The notes beneath the pieces were generated by a model that saw only the letters and a program-made list of their open reading frames with translations, did no database searches and had not been told where the DNA came from. Positions 1-11,123 of a stretch of 64,000 bases of DNA are shown here, in pieces. Made by a program: the position numbers and the translations under genes. Each line of letters starts with the position of its first letter. The first letter of the stretch is position 1. The stretch is from Lyophyllum atratum (taxonomy: Eukaryota; Basidiomycota; Agaricomycetes; Agaricales; Lyophyllaceae), in NCBI GenBank assembly GCA_014905825.1, contig JACGCN010000002.1:496001-560000 (forward strand), written 5' to 3'.

Positions 1-731
1 ACGTTTATGCTGTTTTTCTCATCGACAGCTGGAGTGAGTAAACTAAACATTATCTCTGAGTTTGGCTGGCAGAGTCTGACCCAACTACAGCGTACACCCA
101 GGCCAGGAGACATCGAGACCGCAACGAGCAGAGAGATAATCCATACCCTACGAGACTGAGATTTGGTTCCTTATGCGGACAGAAAACTCGGCACTCAGAT
201 CTCGACCAATGTTATTCCAGATAGCCAGAAATGGACAATCCCATGTTAGTAAAAATGGCACTCGAACTTGCTTTGGGGTATACTTCCGGGGACCGGAAGG
301 GCTCAGTTCTTGACGTCCCTGACCCGCTTGCGTGCATCATTATCGTTATCATTATCACTATCACTGAACCGAGAGAACTAGCCATGACAGAAACTGCCAG
401 AGTAGACGCTTTGGGATCTATCCTCGTGGAACGTCAATCGCCTCCCAGTTCCATGACATCAGGGCATCAGGGGCGACCTAATCTGCTTTGCTGTCGTCGC
501 ATCCAACATCACATTCACATACCCCAAGTCAACTCCCCTGAACCCACATCAAGTCGACGATTGCGACTATCTTCATATTTTCTTGAAGTATGCCATGGAG
601 ACTAGCCGAGCTAGGCGTCGACTATATAATGCCCTTGCGAATGACCTCCAGGATATTATCTGCATTGAGCACATCAGCTCTCCCATCTCTCACTTCTCAC
701 TCCCCTCACAGTAATTCATAGACTCATTACG
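1..731. other. 5' flank of the GMC gene, no gene seen
   Basis: I see no convincing coding exon here. The open frame at 231-605 has no family resemblance or splice support. The last 110 bases look like a promoter, with a TATA-type box and a pyrimidine-rich CTCTCCC/CTCACTCCC stretch before the start codon at 732. Confidence 0.5.
623..629 (+). promoter_or_regulatory. TATA box of the GMC oxidoreductase gene
   Basis: TATATAA lies about 105 bp upstream of the ATG at 732, a usual fungal TATA distance. It is followed by a CT-rich stretch that may hold the transcription start. Seen directly; function inferred. Confidence 0.45.
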
Positions 732-3347
732 ATGGTGGCCTTCACCCCGTCGTTCACCACTCTAGTGGCAGTAGCTGCCGCCTTAGTCCGACATGCACAA
801 GCTGCAGTACCACCTATGACCACCACCGACTACCTAATCGTTGGAGGCGGAACTGCTGGTCAGTACATCCCCTGTCAAGAAGAGAAACGCAGCTAAAAAC
901 TCGCATCATAGGCCTTGTTTTGGCGAACCGCCTTAGCGAGGACCCCAAAGTCAAGGTGCTCGTGCTTGAAGGTGGTGGAGATGGTCTGGGCAAGTATGTA
1001 GCATGTTCAAACGTCTTTAATATGCGACAACTGATGGACTCGCTGCAGTAAAAACATCAGCGACTTCAAGCTCGTCGGGGCCGCGTGGGGAACAGATATC
1101 GACTGGCAATTCCCCACCCAGCCCCTCAAATACGCTAACGACCGCGTATTGACACCAGGGCCTCGTGGAAAGGTTCTAGGGTACGCAGATAGCCATTTAT
1201 GGATATCCTTCTCAGACTGACCTATATGATCCACAGAGGCTCGTCATCTATCAATGGTGAATATTGTCCAGTCCTCGTCTTTCGACATTTTTGTCAAATC
1301 TATTTCAGGTGATGTATTCGACCGAGGAGATGCTCGCGAATACAATGAGTGGGAGGCTCTTGGCAACCCCGGATGGTGAATTGGCTTCTTCATGTGCTTG
1401 ATTTGAGACTGACGCGAAGGATTACATAGGAACTTCGACACGCTCTTTGCTGCTGGCAAGAAATCTGAACAATTCTACGCGCCCAAACCGACAGATAATA
1501 TCAACTATGTTCTCGAACACCACGGAGTCAATGGAATGGTTCCCACTTCATACTCTGCCGCGTCGCCACCGTGAGCACTGTTTTCCACCGTCATCATTGT
1601 AGACTCACCCAGTCCGCACCTAGCATCCACGATGCTATTATTGAGTCAGTTGTCAATGCAGGCGGTTTCCGATCCCCTGATTTGGAGGGCGGTAATGCCA
1701 CCGGCATTGCGCACGTCACTAATGCTCGACTTCCCTCTAACGAGACTCGATCCACTTCAGTGAGCTCGATCCTCTCCTTTCTTCTTTGAATTTAGCTCAT
1801 GGACTGCACCAAAGGCTACTGCGTACTGTGAGTTGTGAAGACAACCGGCGATGGATCATAACACTGACCACCTTGAGTAGATTTCCCATACTCCTACCGT
1901 CCTAATTTCCAAGTGATCCTTCACGCTACGGCCACCAAGATCCTGTGGAGTTCTACTGCCAAAGAGAATGCCATAGCTAGCGGCGTCGAATACGTCGATC
2001 AGGATGGAGTAACGCGCTCGGCTGTGAGTCTTTTGCGCCTTCTTACCCACCCAGACTTCGCGATTGACATTCTTGCCACAGACCGCTAAGACCATCGTGC
2101 TGTCAGCTGGAACATGGGGCACACCACCTATCCTCGAGCGGTCCGGTGTCGGAAATGCGAAACTTCTTACTCCCCTTGGCATCAAGAGCGTCGTTGACCT
2201 GCCCGGCGTTGGTGAGAACCTGAGCGAACGTACGTCAGGCTCCACCATATGCGCGCTATCTCATAACTCGACGCATCGTTCTTAGAAACACTCGTCCCCA
2301 TGCAGTGGCAGCTCAACTCAAGCCTACCACTGGGCACCACGCCTTTCATGCTCAACGGTACGCTAGTTTCCTTGTTCATCCGCCTCGTGCCCAGAATCTA
2401 ATGATGGAATCTACAGTCGAGTCAGTTCAGACAACAGTTGGACCCAGCGGTATCGCCACAGCTCAGTCACTACTTAGCACGAAGCCTCCAGGCTTGAGCG
2501 ACGCCCTCTACGCATCTTCGAAGAGACTGTTCAACGACAAGACTACCTGGGTCGAAGACTACATTGCGGTTGCCACTCCCCCTGAAGGCCCTTCCGTCCT
2601 CGTTATGTATCCCGTCAACCTTCGCCCATTGTCTAGAGGCTCAGTCGTGAGTTTTCAACAGCCGGAAGACATAATCGTTCGCTCTAATGCCTTTAACCTT
2701 CGCAGCACATCGTTTCTTCGAAAGGAACAGAATACCCGAAGATCGAATACAACTTCTTCCAAGACCCCTTTGATCTGGTATGTCGTGGTGCTCCAGAAGG
2801 TCGAGCTGTCTTTGATTCGTCCCACAGTGGTTGATGGCCTCTGGATGTGCGCGGGCTCAGAAGATCGCTTCTACTCCTCCTCTTTCCAACTGGATCGCTG
2901 GCAAGTCATCTCATAGACCTTCCACTTCGTCGTTGTTAGTAACGTCTGCCTTCTCTGATAGCCCCGGTCGCACCTGCTGCGGGTGTCACCAGCATCGATG
3001 CTTTACAGGACTATGTTCGCGCTAATGCAGCTCAGACCAACCATATCATCGGAACAGCCCTGATGGGTATGTTGACATCGCCTTGTTTCTATTGCGTCCG
3101 CTCATCGTATCTCTCGTACCGTAGGACCACGTAAAGACGGCGGTGTCGTTGACCCCAAACTCAAAGTCTATGGCACGAATAATGTTTACGTCGTCGATGC
3201 CTCCGTCATCCCCGTCGAGCCTGCAGCACATTTACAGGTATGTATACACCTGCCGGTATCTTCGAAGGAGAATACCTGACACATTTCTCTCTGCAGGGGA
3301 CGGTTTACGCTTTCGCTGAGCGTGCTGCTGAACTCTTCAAGTCATAA
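732..3347 (+). CDS. Secreted GMC-family FAD oxidoreductase (AA3-type)
   Basis: This is an intron-rich gene of about 17 exons for a glucose-methanol-choline flavoenzyme. Such enzymes oxidise alcohols or sugars and can supply hydrogen peroxide outside the cell. The start at 732 gives a signal peptide ending near HAQA. It is followed by the FAD-binding motif DYLIVGGGTAG, then GSSSINGDVFDRG, then GTWGTPPILERSGVG, which resembles the second GMC signature. The C-terminus has NHIIGTALMG with the first active-site His, GGVVDPKLKVYGTNN, and VDASVIPVEPAAHLQ with the second catalytic position (His). All main domains are present in order, so the gene looks intact. One intron (2901-2961) must use a GC donor. 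The substrate (aryl alcohol, methanol, glucose or pyranose) cannot be told from what I see. Confidence 0.88.
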
Positions 3348-4241
3348 GAACTTGTTGAGTGCAATCGTGATCGTTGACATAGTGTGATACGACACTCAAT
3401 AGCACTGACACGCAGCCAACATGAATACGTATATTTCGACTCAGCAGGAGCTCCTTCTTCTTATAATTTCGTCATTCACTTCCGCGATGGGCCTTCACTC
3501 AATATTCTATCCACCCCATTAGAATCACCCACTTGATACCTCTCCTTTAATTATCTCTCCAATCGTATCGACTGTATTATCATTTATTAGACACAAATCA
3601 CAATCTCTCATTCATCCACAACGGATCTAACTAAGATCTTGAGCCTTTCTGCGCCGTCCTCCTTTGCGTTGGGCGATTATTGATATGAGCCAGTGCGCCA
3701 CAGCCTTTAGGAACCTATTTTTAATCTGCAAATCACCACGAATGCCGGCAACCATGGTCCATGCAAGTGCCTACTAATATACGCCGATTGATGCTTCCAA
3801 TATCGTACGGCTGGAAACAACGAGGACAAAGCATTTTGCAATCATAAGCATCATGCGGCTTGCCACGTTTGGTCCTGGCGCCACTGCTCCGCAATCGTCT
3901 GATTCATTGCGCATGTGATCTCATTGGGCTAGTCGAGCGTGCCGCGCCTGTAGGCCAGAACATAGGCGTCAATCGATGACCAAGGCCAAATTGGTTCGGG
4001 GAAGTGAGGGGAAAGACAGCGAGACGCGCATAACAGCTTTTCTTAAGCTGGCAAAGGGACCACATACGCTCGACTTAACATAACATCATTGCCGAAGAAT
4101 AGGCTTTCTGGCAGACTTTGGGTCTTGCTAGGGGAAAATCCGAAGGTTCTAGGTGTGCAGAAATCTGACATTCTGAGGCTAACGAAGCAGATAGCCATGG
4201 GGTATAAAATCGTATGAAGAGTCGCCGTTCGCATCGAAAGT
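3348..4241. other. Intergenic, no gene seen
   Basis: This is the gap between the 3' ends of the plus-strand GMC gene and the minus-strand small secreted protein gene. It holds only short frames without family likeness. It presumably carries both 3' UTRs. Confidence 0.45.
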
Positions 4242-4872
4242 TCAAGCCAAAGCGACGATGGCTCCAAACGCAGCTGCTGCAAATGCTCCGGCGCTCATAG
4301 CCGCAGTGTGTGCAGCACCGTTGCCTTTCGAATCAGCACCCTTCGCTGAGACGGTAACCTGCTTGACGGGTGTTCCGGCGGACTTGCAGGCGCTGACCAT
4401 TTCTGTAGTCCTATGAATATCGAGGGAAAACAATAGGAAACGATGCAACATACGATCGATAACGTTCTGGGCAGTCGCCACGTCAACGCCGGAGCCAGCG
4501 ATAGCGACACCGCAGCTAAGGCACTTGCCCATGGAGGAAACGAGGGAATCCTTGCAGATACATTCTACAGTCGAGCAACCCTGCAGAAGATAAACATATC
4601 AAATCCTGTGGTGACCGACGGTAGAGAGATAGTGACTTACGACGAGTCCGTCGCTAACCGCTTGGCAGTCAGGTTTACATTGCGCGGGAATGTTGCTCGT
4701 GTCAATGGGCTGGATCTGACGCGTCAAAAGACCATGGAGCATGTCAGACGGTGCCGGGTTCGCCAAAGCTAAACAGGTGGGAGGTCAGGTCGTGTTCAGG
4801 ACCAGGAAGAATGAGCATACCAGACGAAGCAAAGAGCGCGGCAGCAGAAAGAACGTGAAGGAGAGCAACCAT
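4242..4872 (-). CDS. Small secreted eight-cysteine protein, CFEM-like (paralogue 1)
   Basis: Four exons encode about 155 residues. The ATG at 4872 begins MVALLHVLSAAALFASS, a signal peptide, followed by a linker with MLHGLLTRQ. The cysteine core is QCKPDC-x9-C-x4-C-I-C-x10-C-x2-C-x24-C, eight cysteines close to the fungal CFEM pattern. The C-terminus (GAFAAAAFGAIVALA) is hydrophobic and ends the protein, as in GPI-anchor signals. Introns fall after the signal peptide, between Cys2 and Cys3, and between Cys7 and Cys8. Paralogues 2 and 3 have introns at the same places. CFEM proteins are cell-surface or secreted proteins, some of which bind haem; the function here is unknown. The usual CFEM Asp before the C-x-C pair is not obvious, so the family name is a likeness, not proof. 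Confidence 0.8.
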
Positions 4873-6066
4873 GTTGAAACGAGTAGGAACAAGGCGCGAT
4901 CGGTGTCTTTAAAAGAATGAAGGAGGCTCTGCAGACAGAGCAATGTGCGGGATGTGAGGGGATGGTTTGCGGCCGTCCGCCATTTTGTATTTAAATGTGT
5001 TGCCACGGCCGACAATCAATTTATCCCTGCATTTAATTAGCAGACTGACATATATGGCTGTCCCGCTCAGGATGGATTTTGGTAACGACTTTCGAGCTTC
5101 CAAAGGACCCTCAGAGGACGGGGATTAACGACCGTGTTCTCGCCATCCACGCGTTGAATCCCAACAATGTCTTATACATCGTCAACGTAGTCTTGCAATT
5201 CCTTGCTACAACGACTATACATCGTCAACGTAGTCTTTTCGCATAGCAGCACTGTGAATTCTAAAGATTCAATCGATAGTGAGACTTGATAGACATCGAT
5301 CTTACCCACATTCAGGGACAAAAACTTCGTCCCATAAGCCTCGAGGCTATGGGCGTCTTTTTGAAACCATCAAACGCAGATCCTCCTGCCACTTGGGCGG
5401 TGATGGCATAAGTTGAGAAAGTTTCCAAAAACCATCATGACCAGCAATTATTTCCCGAGCAGATTATGTCGAAGTGGCCAAGTCTTATAGCATCGGACCT
5501 GAGAGCATGGTACACAAGGTGAACCAGGATTGAACAGACGATGCCAGTAGCAGGTTGAGGCGTAAGGAGGGAGTACTTTTCAAGTAACTCATGGGTGGCA
5601 AAAGGCGGTACGGTACGAACAGTAGCAGTTCGAAATTTGATCATTGTCAATGCCAAGCCTAAATTCTGCGTGACGCGGGGGTCTATTATTAGACTCATCC
5701 CGTTAAACCACTGGACTAAGTAATACACAGCTGAAATCCAAATTTAAGCCTAGGACGACGCAAGGCTGCAGGTGGATCGGAGGATGAGTGAAGTGAGCAA
5801 GATATACGAGGCTTGACAGAAGGGGTGAGATTCTTTGAGATTCCACGTAAGCAAATGCAGGTAAAATACATAGATAATTTAAATGTCAAGTTCGCGTGGG
5901 GGTGATTGCTGGGGTCGAGGAGAATGTCAAACCAGACGCTCATGTTGAAGTGGAATTCATATGTATACAATCACAATGTCATATCAGAAGGCTTCGTATA
6001 GCCTGACGATTGATATAAACGGAAGTGACCTGACCAACGGCCAACCAGCGGCGCAGCGCAGTGTTA
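4873..6066. other. Intergenic between secreted paralogues 1 and 2
   Basis: No gene is recognised. The stretch holds the promoter of paralogue 1 (an AT-rich TTTAAATA-like box near 4985-4995), an exact 22-bp direct repeat (5173-5194 and 5216-5237), and a tRNA-like A-box segment on the minus strand near 5650-5720. Frames at 5435-5970 show no likeness to a family. Confidence 0.45.
5173..5237. repeat. Pair of exact 22-bp direct repeats
   Basis: The same 22 bases, starting TATACATCGTCAACG, occur at 5173-5194 and 5216-5237, separated by 21 bp. This lies upstream of the promoter of paralogue 1. It may be a duplicated binding site or a small tandem duplication. Confidence 0.7.
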
Positions 6067-6759
6067 TCACGGCTGACCAAGCACCACCCCAAGTGCTACC
6101 ACGGCAATTACTCCAGAACTCAGAAATTCCGAGCGTGTTGCACTGTTTTGAGAGCCTGAGCCTATTTTCACTGACTTTACCTTGAATCCCTCTTTGTTGC
6201 AGACACCGGTCAATACTGGAATAGTACAGGATGACACCTGATCAAGTGATGGTCTTGACGCAAAGGGACTAAGGAACTCACAATCCATGGAGTTCTGGGC
6301 GGTCTTCTCGTCCAATACTGCGTTCGGATTGTTGGCAACCACACAGCTAAGGCATCCTCCCAAAGATTCCATGATCGAATCTTTGCAGAAACACTGATCC
6401 GACGAGCAGCTCTGTGAAGCATCGCGTAAGAGTTAAAGAGTCGTTTTTTAATAGTGATGTGATAACTTACAGATACTTTATCGTTGGTATCTTGACAGGA
6501 TGATTTACATTGCTGGGGGACACCGTCCATTTCGACATGTGGGTAAGTTGCTGAGGTTTGGCGCTTGAGCAAGCCATGGAGCACCGAGTCAATCGATATG
6601 GGGGCAGGTGATGGTTTTGGGCTCGCTGGAACTGGTGCATAGAGATTCAGAGAAGGGAAATAAGTTACAGCATACAATTCTGAAGTTTTGACACCCACCA
6701 GGAAGCGTAGCAAATATTACTGCAGCAAATGCGGAAAAAATGTGAAGCACAGCGACCAT
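6067..6759 (-). CDS. Small secreted eight-cysteine protein, CFEM-like (paralogue 2)
   Basis: The start at 6759 gives MVAVLHIFSAFAAVIFATLP, a signal peptide. An intron follows, then a Pro-rich linker with VLHGLLKRQ, matching paralogue 1. The cysteine core is QCKSSC-x9-C-x4-C-F-C-x10-C-x2-C-x25-C. The end (SSGVIAVVALGVVLGQP) is hydrophobic, like a GPI signal. The third intron must be spliced to the more distal acceptor to keep LLTGVCNKEG in frame, and this matches the splice position in paralogues 1 and 3. It sits in tandem and in the same orientation as its neighbours, so local duplication is likely. Function unknown. Confidence 0.75.
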
Positions 6760-7635
6760 ATTGGGAGATAAGTCGCAAAACGTTCAGAGTAAATGTAAGT
6801 GGAGCGCCGGGAGCTCGAAGGCAGTAGCAGAAACTCCTGACTTCGGTGGTATCAGATGACGCAATGAAAAGTCTCAAGAAGAGCGATGAGCGGCGCCAGT
6901 TGAGCTCGAGGCTCACTGGTATGGTAGGCACCGCATGGTCTTGATCAAAACTCGAGCGATTTGTGGATGATGGCGATGCTGATGGGGGCGTTGTCCGTAC
7001 CGTCTGGGTCCCAGCCATACCAAGACTCCAATGTGGTTTCAAGATCAGGAAGATCAAGATCCTGAAGGCGTCGTGTACTACCGTTCGACCCAGAAGAGCT
7101 CATCATGCGCTGCGCCACTACCACGAATTGACTCGCTATGTTAGCGTCGTTGAAAGGAATGCGGGAGTCTGACAGTTTGACAGCCTTTCATCAAAGTCTA
7201 CTGATGAAGACATCAAGGTCTGTCAGATACATCCGTACTAGGATGGAGATTCACGCCACGGGCGTTCGTGGCCGTGACACAATGCCTCACGAGTTCGATT
7301 TCGGCTGTGCAATAGAGAAAGACCTGTCAAAGTCATTTGATACTATCCTGGTTTCATGCGGACATACCTAAAAGCTAGACCGACTGAAGTGCCAGGGGTT
7401 GTCAAGTGATTGAAAAGTTCAGAGTTGTACGAGGTCCGAGGAAGACCTGTGCAGGGAGCTGTAGGGAGACGACGCGGAACTCTGCCATGCATCATCAGCA
7501 GCTTGAGAGCACAGGATCTTTCAAGATTTCGATCAGAGTGATCGCTCAGAAAGATCGACGAGGTTGTGGTACGATGCGCAATGTCACATTAGATCGTGTA
7601 TAAGATAGCGAGGATGAGCCGTATAGTCAAAATCT
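6760..7635. other. Intergenic between secreted paralogues 2 and 3
   Basis: I see no gene. Short frames at 6963-7603 lack family features. The right end abuts the stop codon of paralogue 3, and the left part should hold the promoter of paralogue 2. Confidence 0.4.
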
Positions 7636-8268
7636 TCAAGCCAACGCGAGGACGCTTCCAAAAGCCACAACAGCGAGGGAACCGACGCTCATAGCCGCCA
7701 GACGCGCACCGCCATTCTTCTTGGCTGAGACAGTAATAGACTTCACGGGAGTTCCAGCAGCTTTACAACCATCGACAAGTTCTGTGGTGACAAGCCACTG
7801 TCAAACACGACGGCAAGAAGACATTTGGGGCAGAACGTACGATCGACAACGGTCTGGGCGGTCTTGACATCACTGGCGCTGGCCTTCGAGATTCCAGCAG
7901 CGCAGTCGAAGCATTTGCTAATGCCATCCATATTGGAGTCGGTGCAGATGCATGTAGTGTCTGCGCATCCCTGTGTGGGGTTTAGATTCTGCATTGACGG
8001 TCCTAATAGGAAGGACAACGTACGCTAAGAGTTTGGATGACGGTGCAGCTACTTTTGCATTGCTCGGGAATCGCGCCCTGGTCGATAGGTGATGTCTGGC
8101 GGGCGAGGAGACCGTGAAGAACATCAGCCGGGGCGGGGTTCGCAAGGACTAAAAGTGGCGAGAATCAGCTATGGCGATGAGGTTGCCGGATAGAAATGCT
8201 AGCGTACCTTGGACCGACATCAACAAGCTGGGGACGGCAAAAGACAGGAAGCGAAGGAGAGCGACCAT
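7636..8268 (-). CDS. Small secreted eight-cysteine protein, CFEM-like (paralogue 3)
   Basis: The ATG at 8268 begins MVALLRFLSFAVPSLLMSVQ, a signal peptide close to that of paralogue 1. After the first intron comes LANPAPADVLHGLLARQ, again nearly identical to paralogue 1. The core is QCKSSC-x8-C-x4-C-I-C-x10-C-x2-C-x25-C. It is followed by CKAAGTPVKSITVSAKK and a hydrophobic tail ending GSLAVVAFGSVLALA, a likely GPI-anchor signal. Three introns sit at the same positions as in paralogues 1 and 2. A TATA box (8354-8361) lies about 90 bp upstream. This copy is the closest relative of paralogue 1. Surface or extracellular location is inferred; activity is unknown. Confidence 0.8.
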
Positions 8269-8875
8269 GATGCGTTAATGGATGTGAAAGAATGTAAAGA
8301 GGTCCTGAACCAAGAAAAAGGGTGTGATGATCTGTTGCAGCTCTATGCCCCGGCTTTTATAGATCGTTTGAGCCAGCAAATGATGAGCGCCGCAAGTGTC
8401 TCGTGCGAGGCCAACAGCACAGCCTGTGTCGTGATCCGCCTTCCTTCCGACAGGTACGGGGTGGGGTAAGCCGCGTTTCCATCACAACCCTGTACGAGTG
8501 TAGAGCAGGATCATAAGATACTTGTCACTTGTCCATGATATGGATGCCATCCATACAATTCAGCACGGCCAAAGGCGGGCTAAAATCTCAGTATCAATTG
8601 GGCGCAAGACCTGCCGAACTCACCATCATGATCATCGCGACGAGGTATGTAGTGAGCCATAAATCAATTAGACTAGGATTGGAATGTGATAAGGGACTGC
8701 AGGGTGATTGGGGCAGCTGCACTTACAAGTTACATAAATTCGGAGGAGGTCAACGTGCAGGTCAGAGAAGTTGCGTCACAAACACGGGTGTGACATTGGA
8801 CGCGTCAAACACGTGCCACAGGGCCACTCCTACTACTCCACTATCAACCACCACGACGCGCATGCTGAGATTACG
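8269..8875. other. Divergent promoter region
   Basis: This stretch separates the divergent secreted paralogue 3 (minus) and the unknown 470-residue gene (plus). It contains the TATA box of the former. The frame of the plus-strand gene stays open upstream to 8771 but has no ATG there, so translation more likely starts at 8876. Confidence 0.45.
8354..8361 (-). promoter_or_regulatory. TATA box of secreted paralogue 3
   Basis: TATAAAAG on the minus strand lies about 90 bp upstream of the ATG at 8268. This is a near-consensus TATA box at a normal distance. Confidence 0.55.
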
Positions 8876-10519
8876 ATGGACCACGACGTTGACGACCCGG
8901 AGAAAGGCCTAGACTTACAGCAAGTAAAACAGAATGGAATGACTCCTTTCAACCGGCACAAACCTCACATTCTCAGTCGTATACGAAACTTCAATCACCT
9001 CGCAATTTCTACCATTGGATCTGCTTTTTCTGGCCCCTTATCTGCTATGAGCTCGTATGTTCTCCAAGACGGCGCAGAAACACCCACGGCAATGGACTAT
9101 GACTATGAGACGTGGGACTTTGCATATGATCTGGAGGCTGGTCAACCTGAGCCCCGAAGTCGCGTTCAAAACAAAGAAGACTCCGCGTATGACGCCAGTC
9201 ACGCTGTCGGAACCTCGACTCCAACGCAGGCTCGCTCCAATTCGCCACTCCAATCAAGTCGGCTATCAGATATGAAGCGTATATTTAACAACTTTGCTCG
9301 CTCTCGCCATGCAGACCCCCATGTTCAAATGCACGCAACCATTCCTTCTTCATCGGAAGGTGCCCAGAAGAGCGCCCAACCACCTCATCAATACCAAGAC
9401 ACTTCTTCTCTGTACCTTTCGTCGACTCCTTCATGGGACGAGCCCTCGGGAACGCCTCCTTTGACGCCCGATTCCTTTGACGATCTTGCTCTCCCATCTC
9501 CAACAGTACCAAGCGACTATGACTCTGATTATGATGATGAATACGACGTCATGGAATATAACCGATCCCACTCGCATTCGCTTGAAATTAAGGAAGGAAA
9601 GAAACCCGAACGCTCCGAGGTGTGTATAGCTTCTCTCGATAAATCGAGTGGCGCGCTTTTTCTAACGTTGGTAACACAGAACTACGATACGTTGATCAAT
9701 GACACAATCAGTAATACCTCAAATGATGTTATCGGACCCGACCTCAATGTGGCACAGAACCACCAATTGGTGGCAGTAAGAGACGAACGGGACGAATGGT
9801 ACGGCCTGGAGTACACACTTGAACTTAGCTGCAGGGAACGCCTTCCGTCAGATACCAAGTCCGCTGGTGAACACTCGCGGGTTCGTCTCGGTCTTGGCCA
9901 GTCATTTAACCACCTCCGTCCTCACTTTACCCAACAGAGCCGCGAATCCTGGGCCGCAATCCACCGAGGCAGGATCCACCCATTCTTCGAGGACGAGGAC
10001 TATCACCAGTGGAAGAACTGGCACCGATACCTAGACCGACAGGACGAGAGGCGCAAGCACAAGCGCGGCTGGGAATTCAAAGCGCGTTCCAAGGATCTGG
10101 CCTGGTTTTATGTAGACGAGATGAAGACTCGGGACGTCATGTACTGGCAACAGGTGATCTACCCACTTATTCCATGGGGGCTGCATTTTGAAAGCTCACA
10201 TGTTCTGATTCTTAGGAAGTATATGGCGGCGTGGGTAGGGACGTACAGGACCGCCTGGATTCTCTGGCCCAACACAGACCGGTAAGTCTTTCCATATCTT
10301 GCCGAGGAACATAACATGTACCTGTCCCACAAGGACCCGTTTTTTCCCCCCAAGAAGCATGGCCTCGGTTGGTACCTGAAGCGCTCCTGCTCCATCGCTT
10401 GCATACGCGAACTTCGGCCACTGCCCGCGCTAAAGCATAAACCCAGAACCTACGGATATAACGACGCTCTCCTCGATGAATTCTCCATCGTTGACTACCC
10501 CATGTTTCTCGACGAATGA
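8876..10519 (+). CDS. Unrecognised 470-residue protein with a charged C-terminal domain
   Basis: Five exons (8876-9619, 9680-9880, 9938-10153, 10216-10281, 10334-10519) keep phase and give 470 residues. The ATG at 8876 sits in a good context (ACGATGG). The first half is Ser/Pro/Asp-rich and probably disordered, with acidic runs such as SDYDSDYDDEYD. The second half is denser and looks folded: WYGLEYTLELS, SRESWAAIHRGRIHPFFED, WKNWHRYLDRQDERRKHKR, then KKHGLGWYLKRS. There is no signal peptide or membrane span. I do not recognise a characterised family; the style is that of a conserved basidiomycete hypothetical protein. Three of the introns show no stop or only late frame change, so the model rests on GT-AG sites and residue quality. 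Confidence 0.75.
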
Positions 10520-11123
10520 TTCCTTGCATTTCCGTTCATGTTTGCCCCACTGTTGTACTTGTATCTCCACAGGAGCGGAAAGAGGCCCCTGTCCGAGTCT
10601 TCCCCCTTGAAGTCCAATTCGAATTCACATTCGTATGTTGTGTTTATAATCAGTATCGTATATCCCTGTCAAACCCCTTCCCGTGTAGCATATAATGTGT
10701 CATACCCCAGCCTTCTGTATAATAAGGTTTATATTCATATTGTTGGACGGTATATCAAGGGAACATACGGATAGTAGGTATAGTAAGGCATAGTAGGTGT
10801 GTACGGTACGGCTCATGGCGGAGTCCGATGTGTAAGTAGGTATACAAGTGGGATAGGATGTATGTGTGGGAGGGGGATAGTAATACAGAAAGCATAGTTG
10901 GATAGATAGTAATAATGATAGTGTGCGCGTGTACGTGGTCGCAAAGACCCTCCCAGCAGAAATGTCCAAGAAAGATAATAAATGGCTAGCATGTAAGGAG
11001 CCGAAGTAATGTCCAATGCATCCAGGCAAGAAAGAGAACCGAACGGAAATTAAAATGAAGCATATAAAATCTATGGGTACCAGGGCTCGATGTTGGTGTG
11101 ATATCCGGAAGACCTCTTGAAGC
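10520..11123. other. Convergent 3' intergenic region
   Basis: This lies between the 3' ends of the unknown plus-strand gene and the minus-strand cyclin gene. It is AT-rich with TATA- and TACATA-like runs (for example 10690-10790) suited to 3' end formation. No gene seen. Confidence 0.45.

Noticed and set aside
231..605. Frame of 124 codons upstream of the GMC gene
   Set aside because: Low-complexity isoleucine run, no motif, and it overlaps the promoter region.
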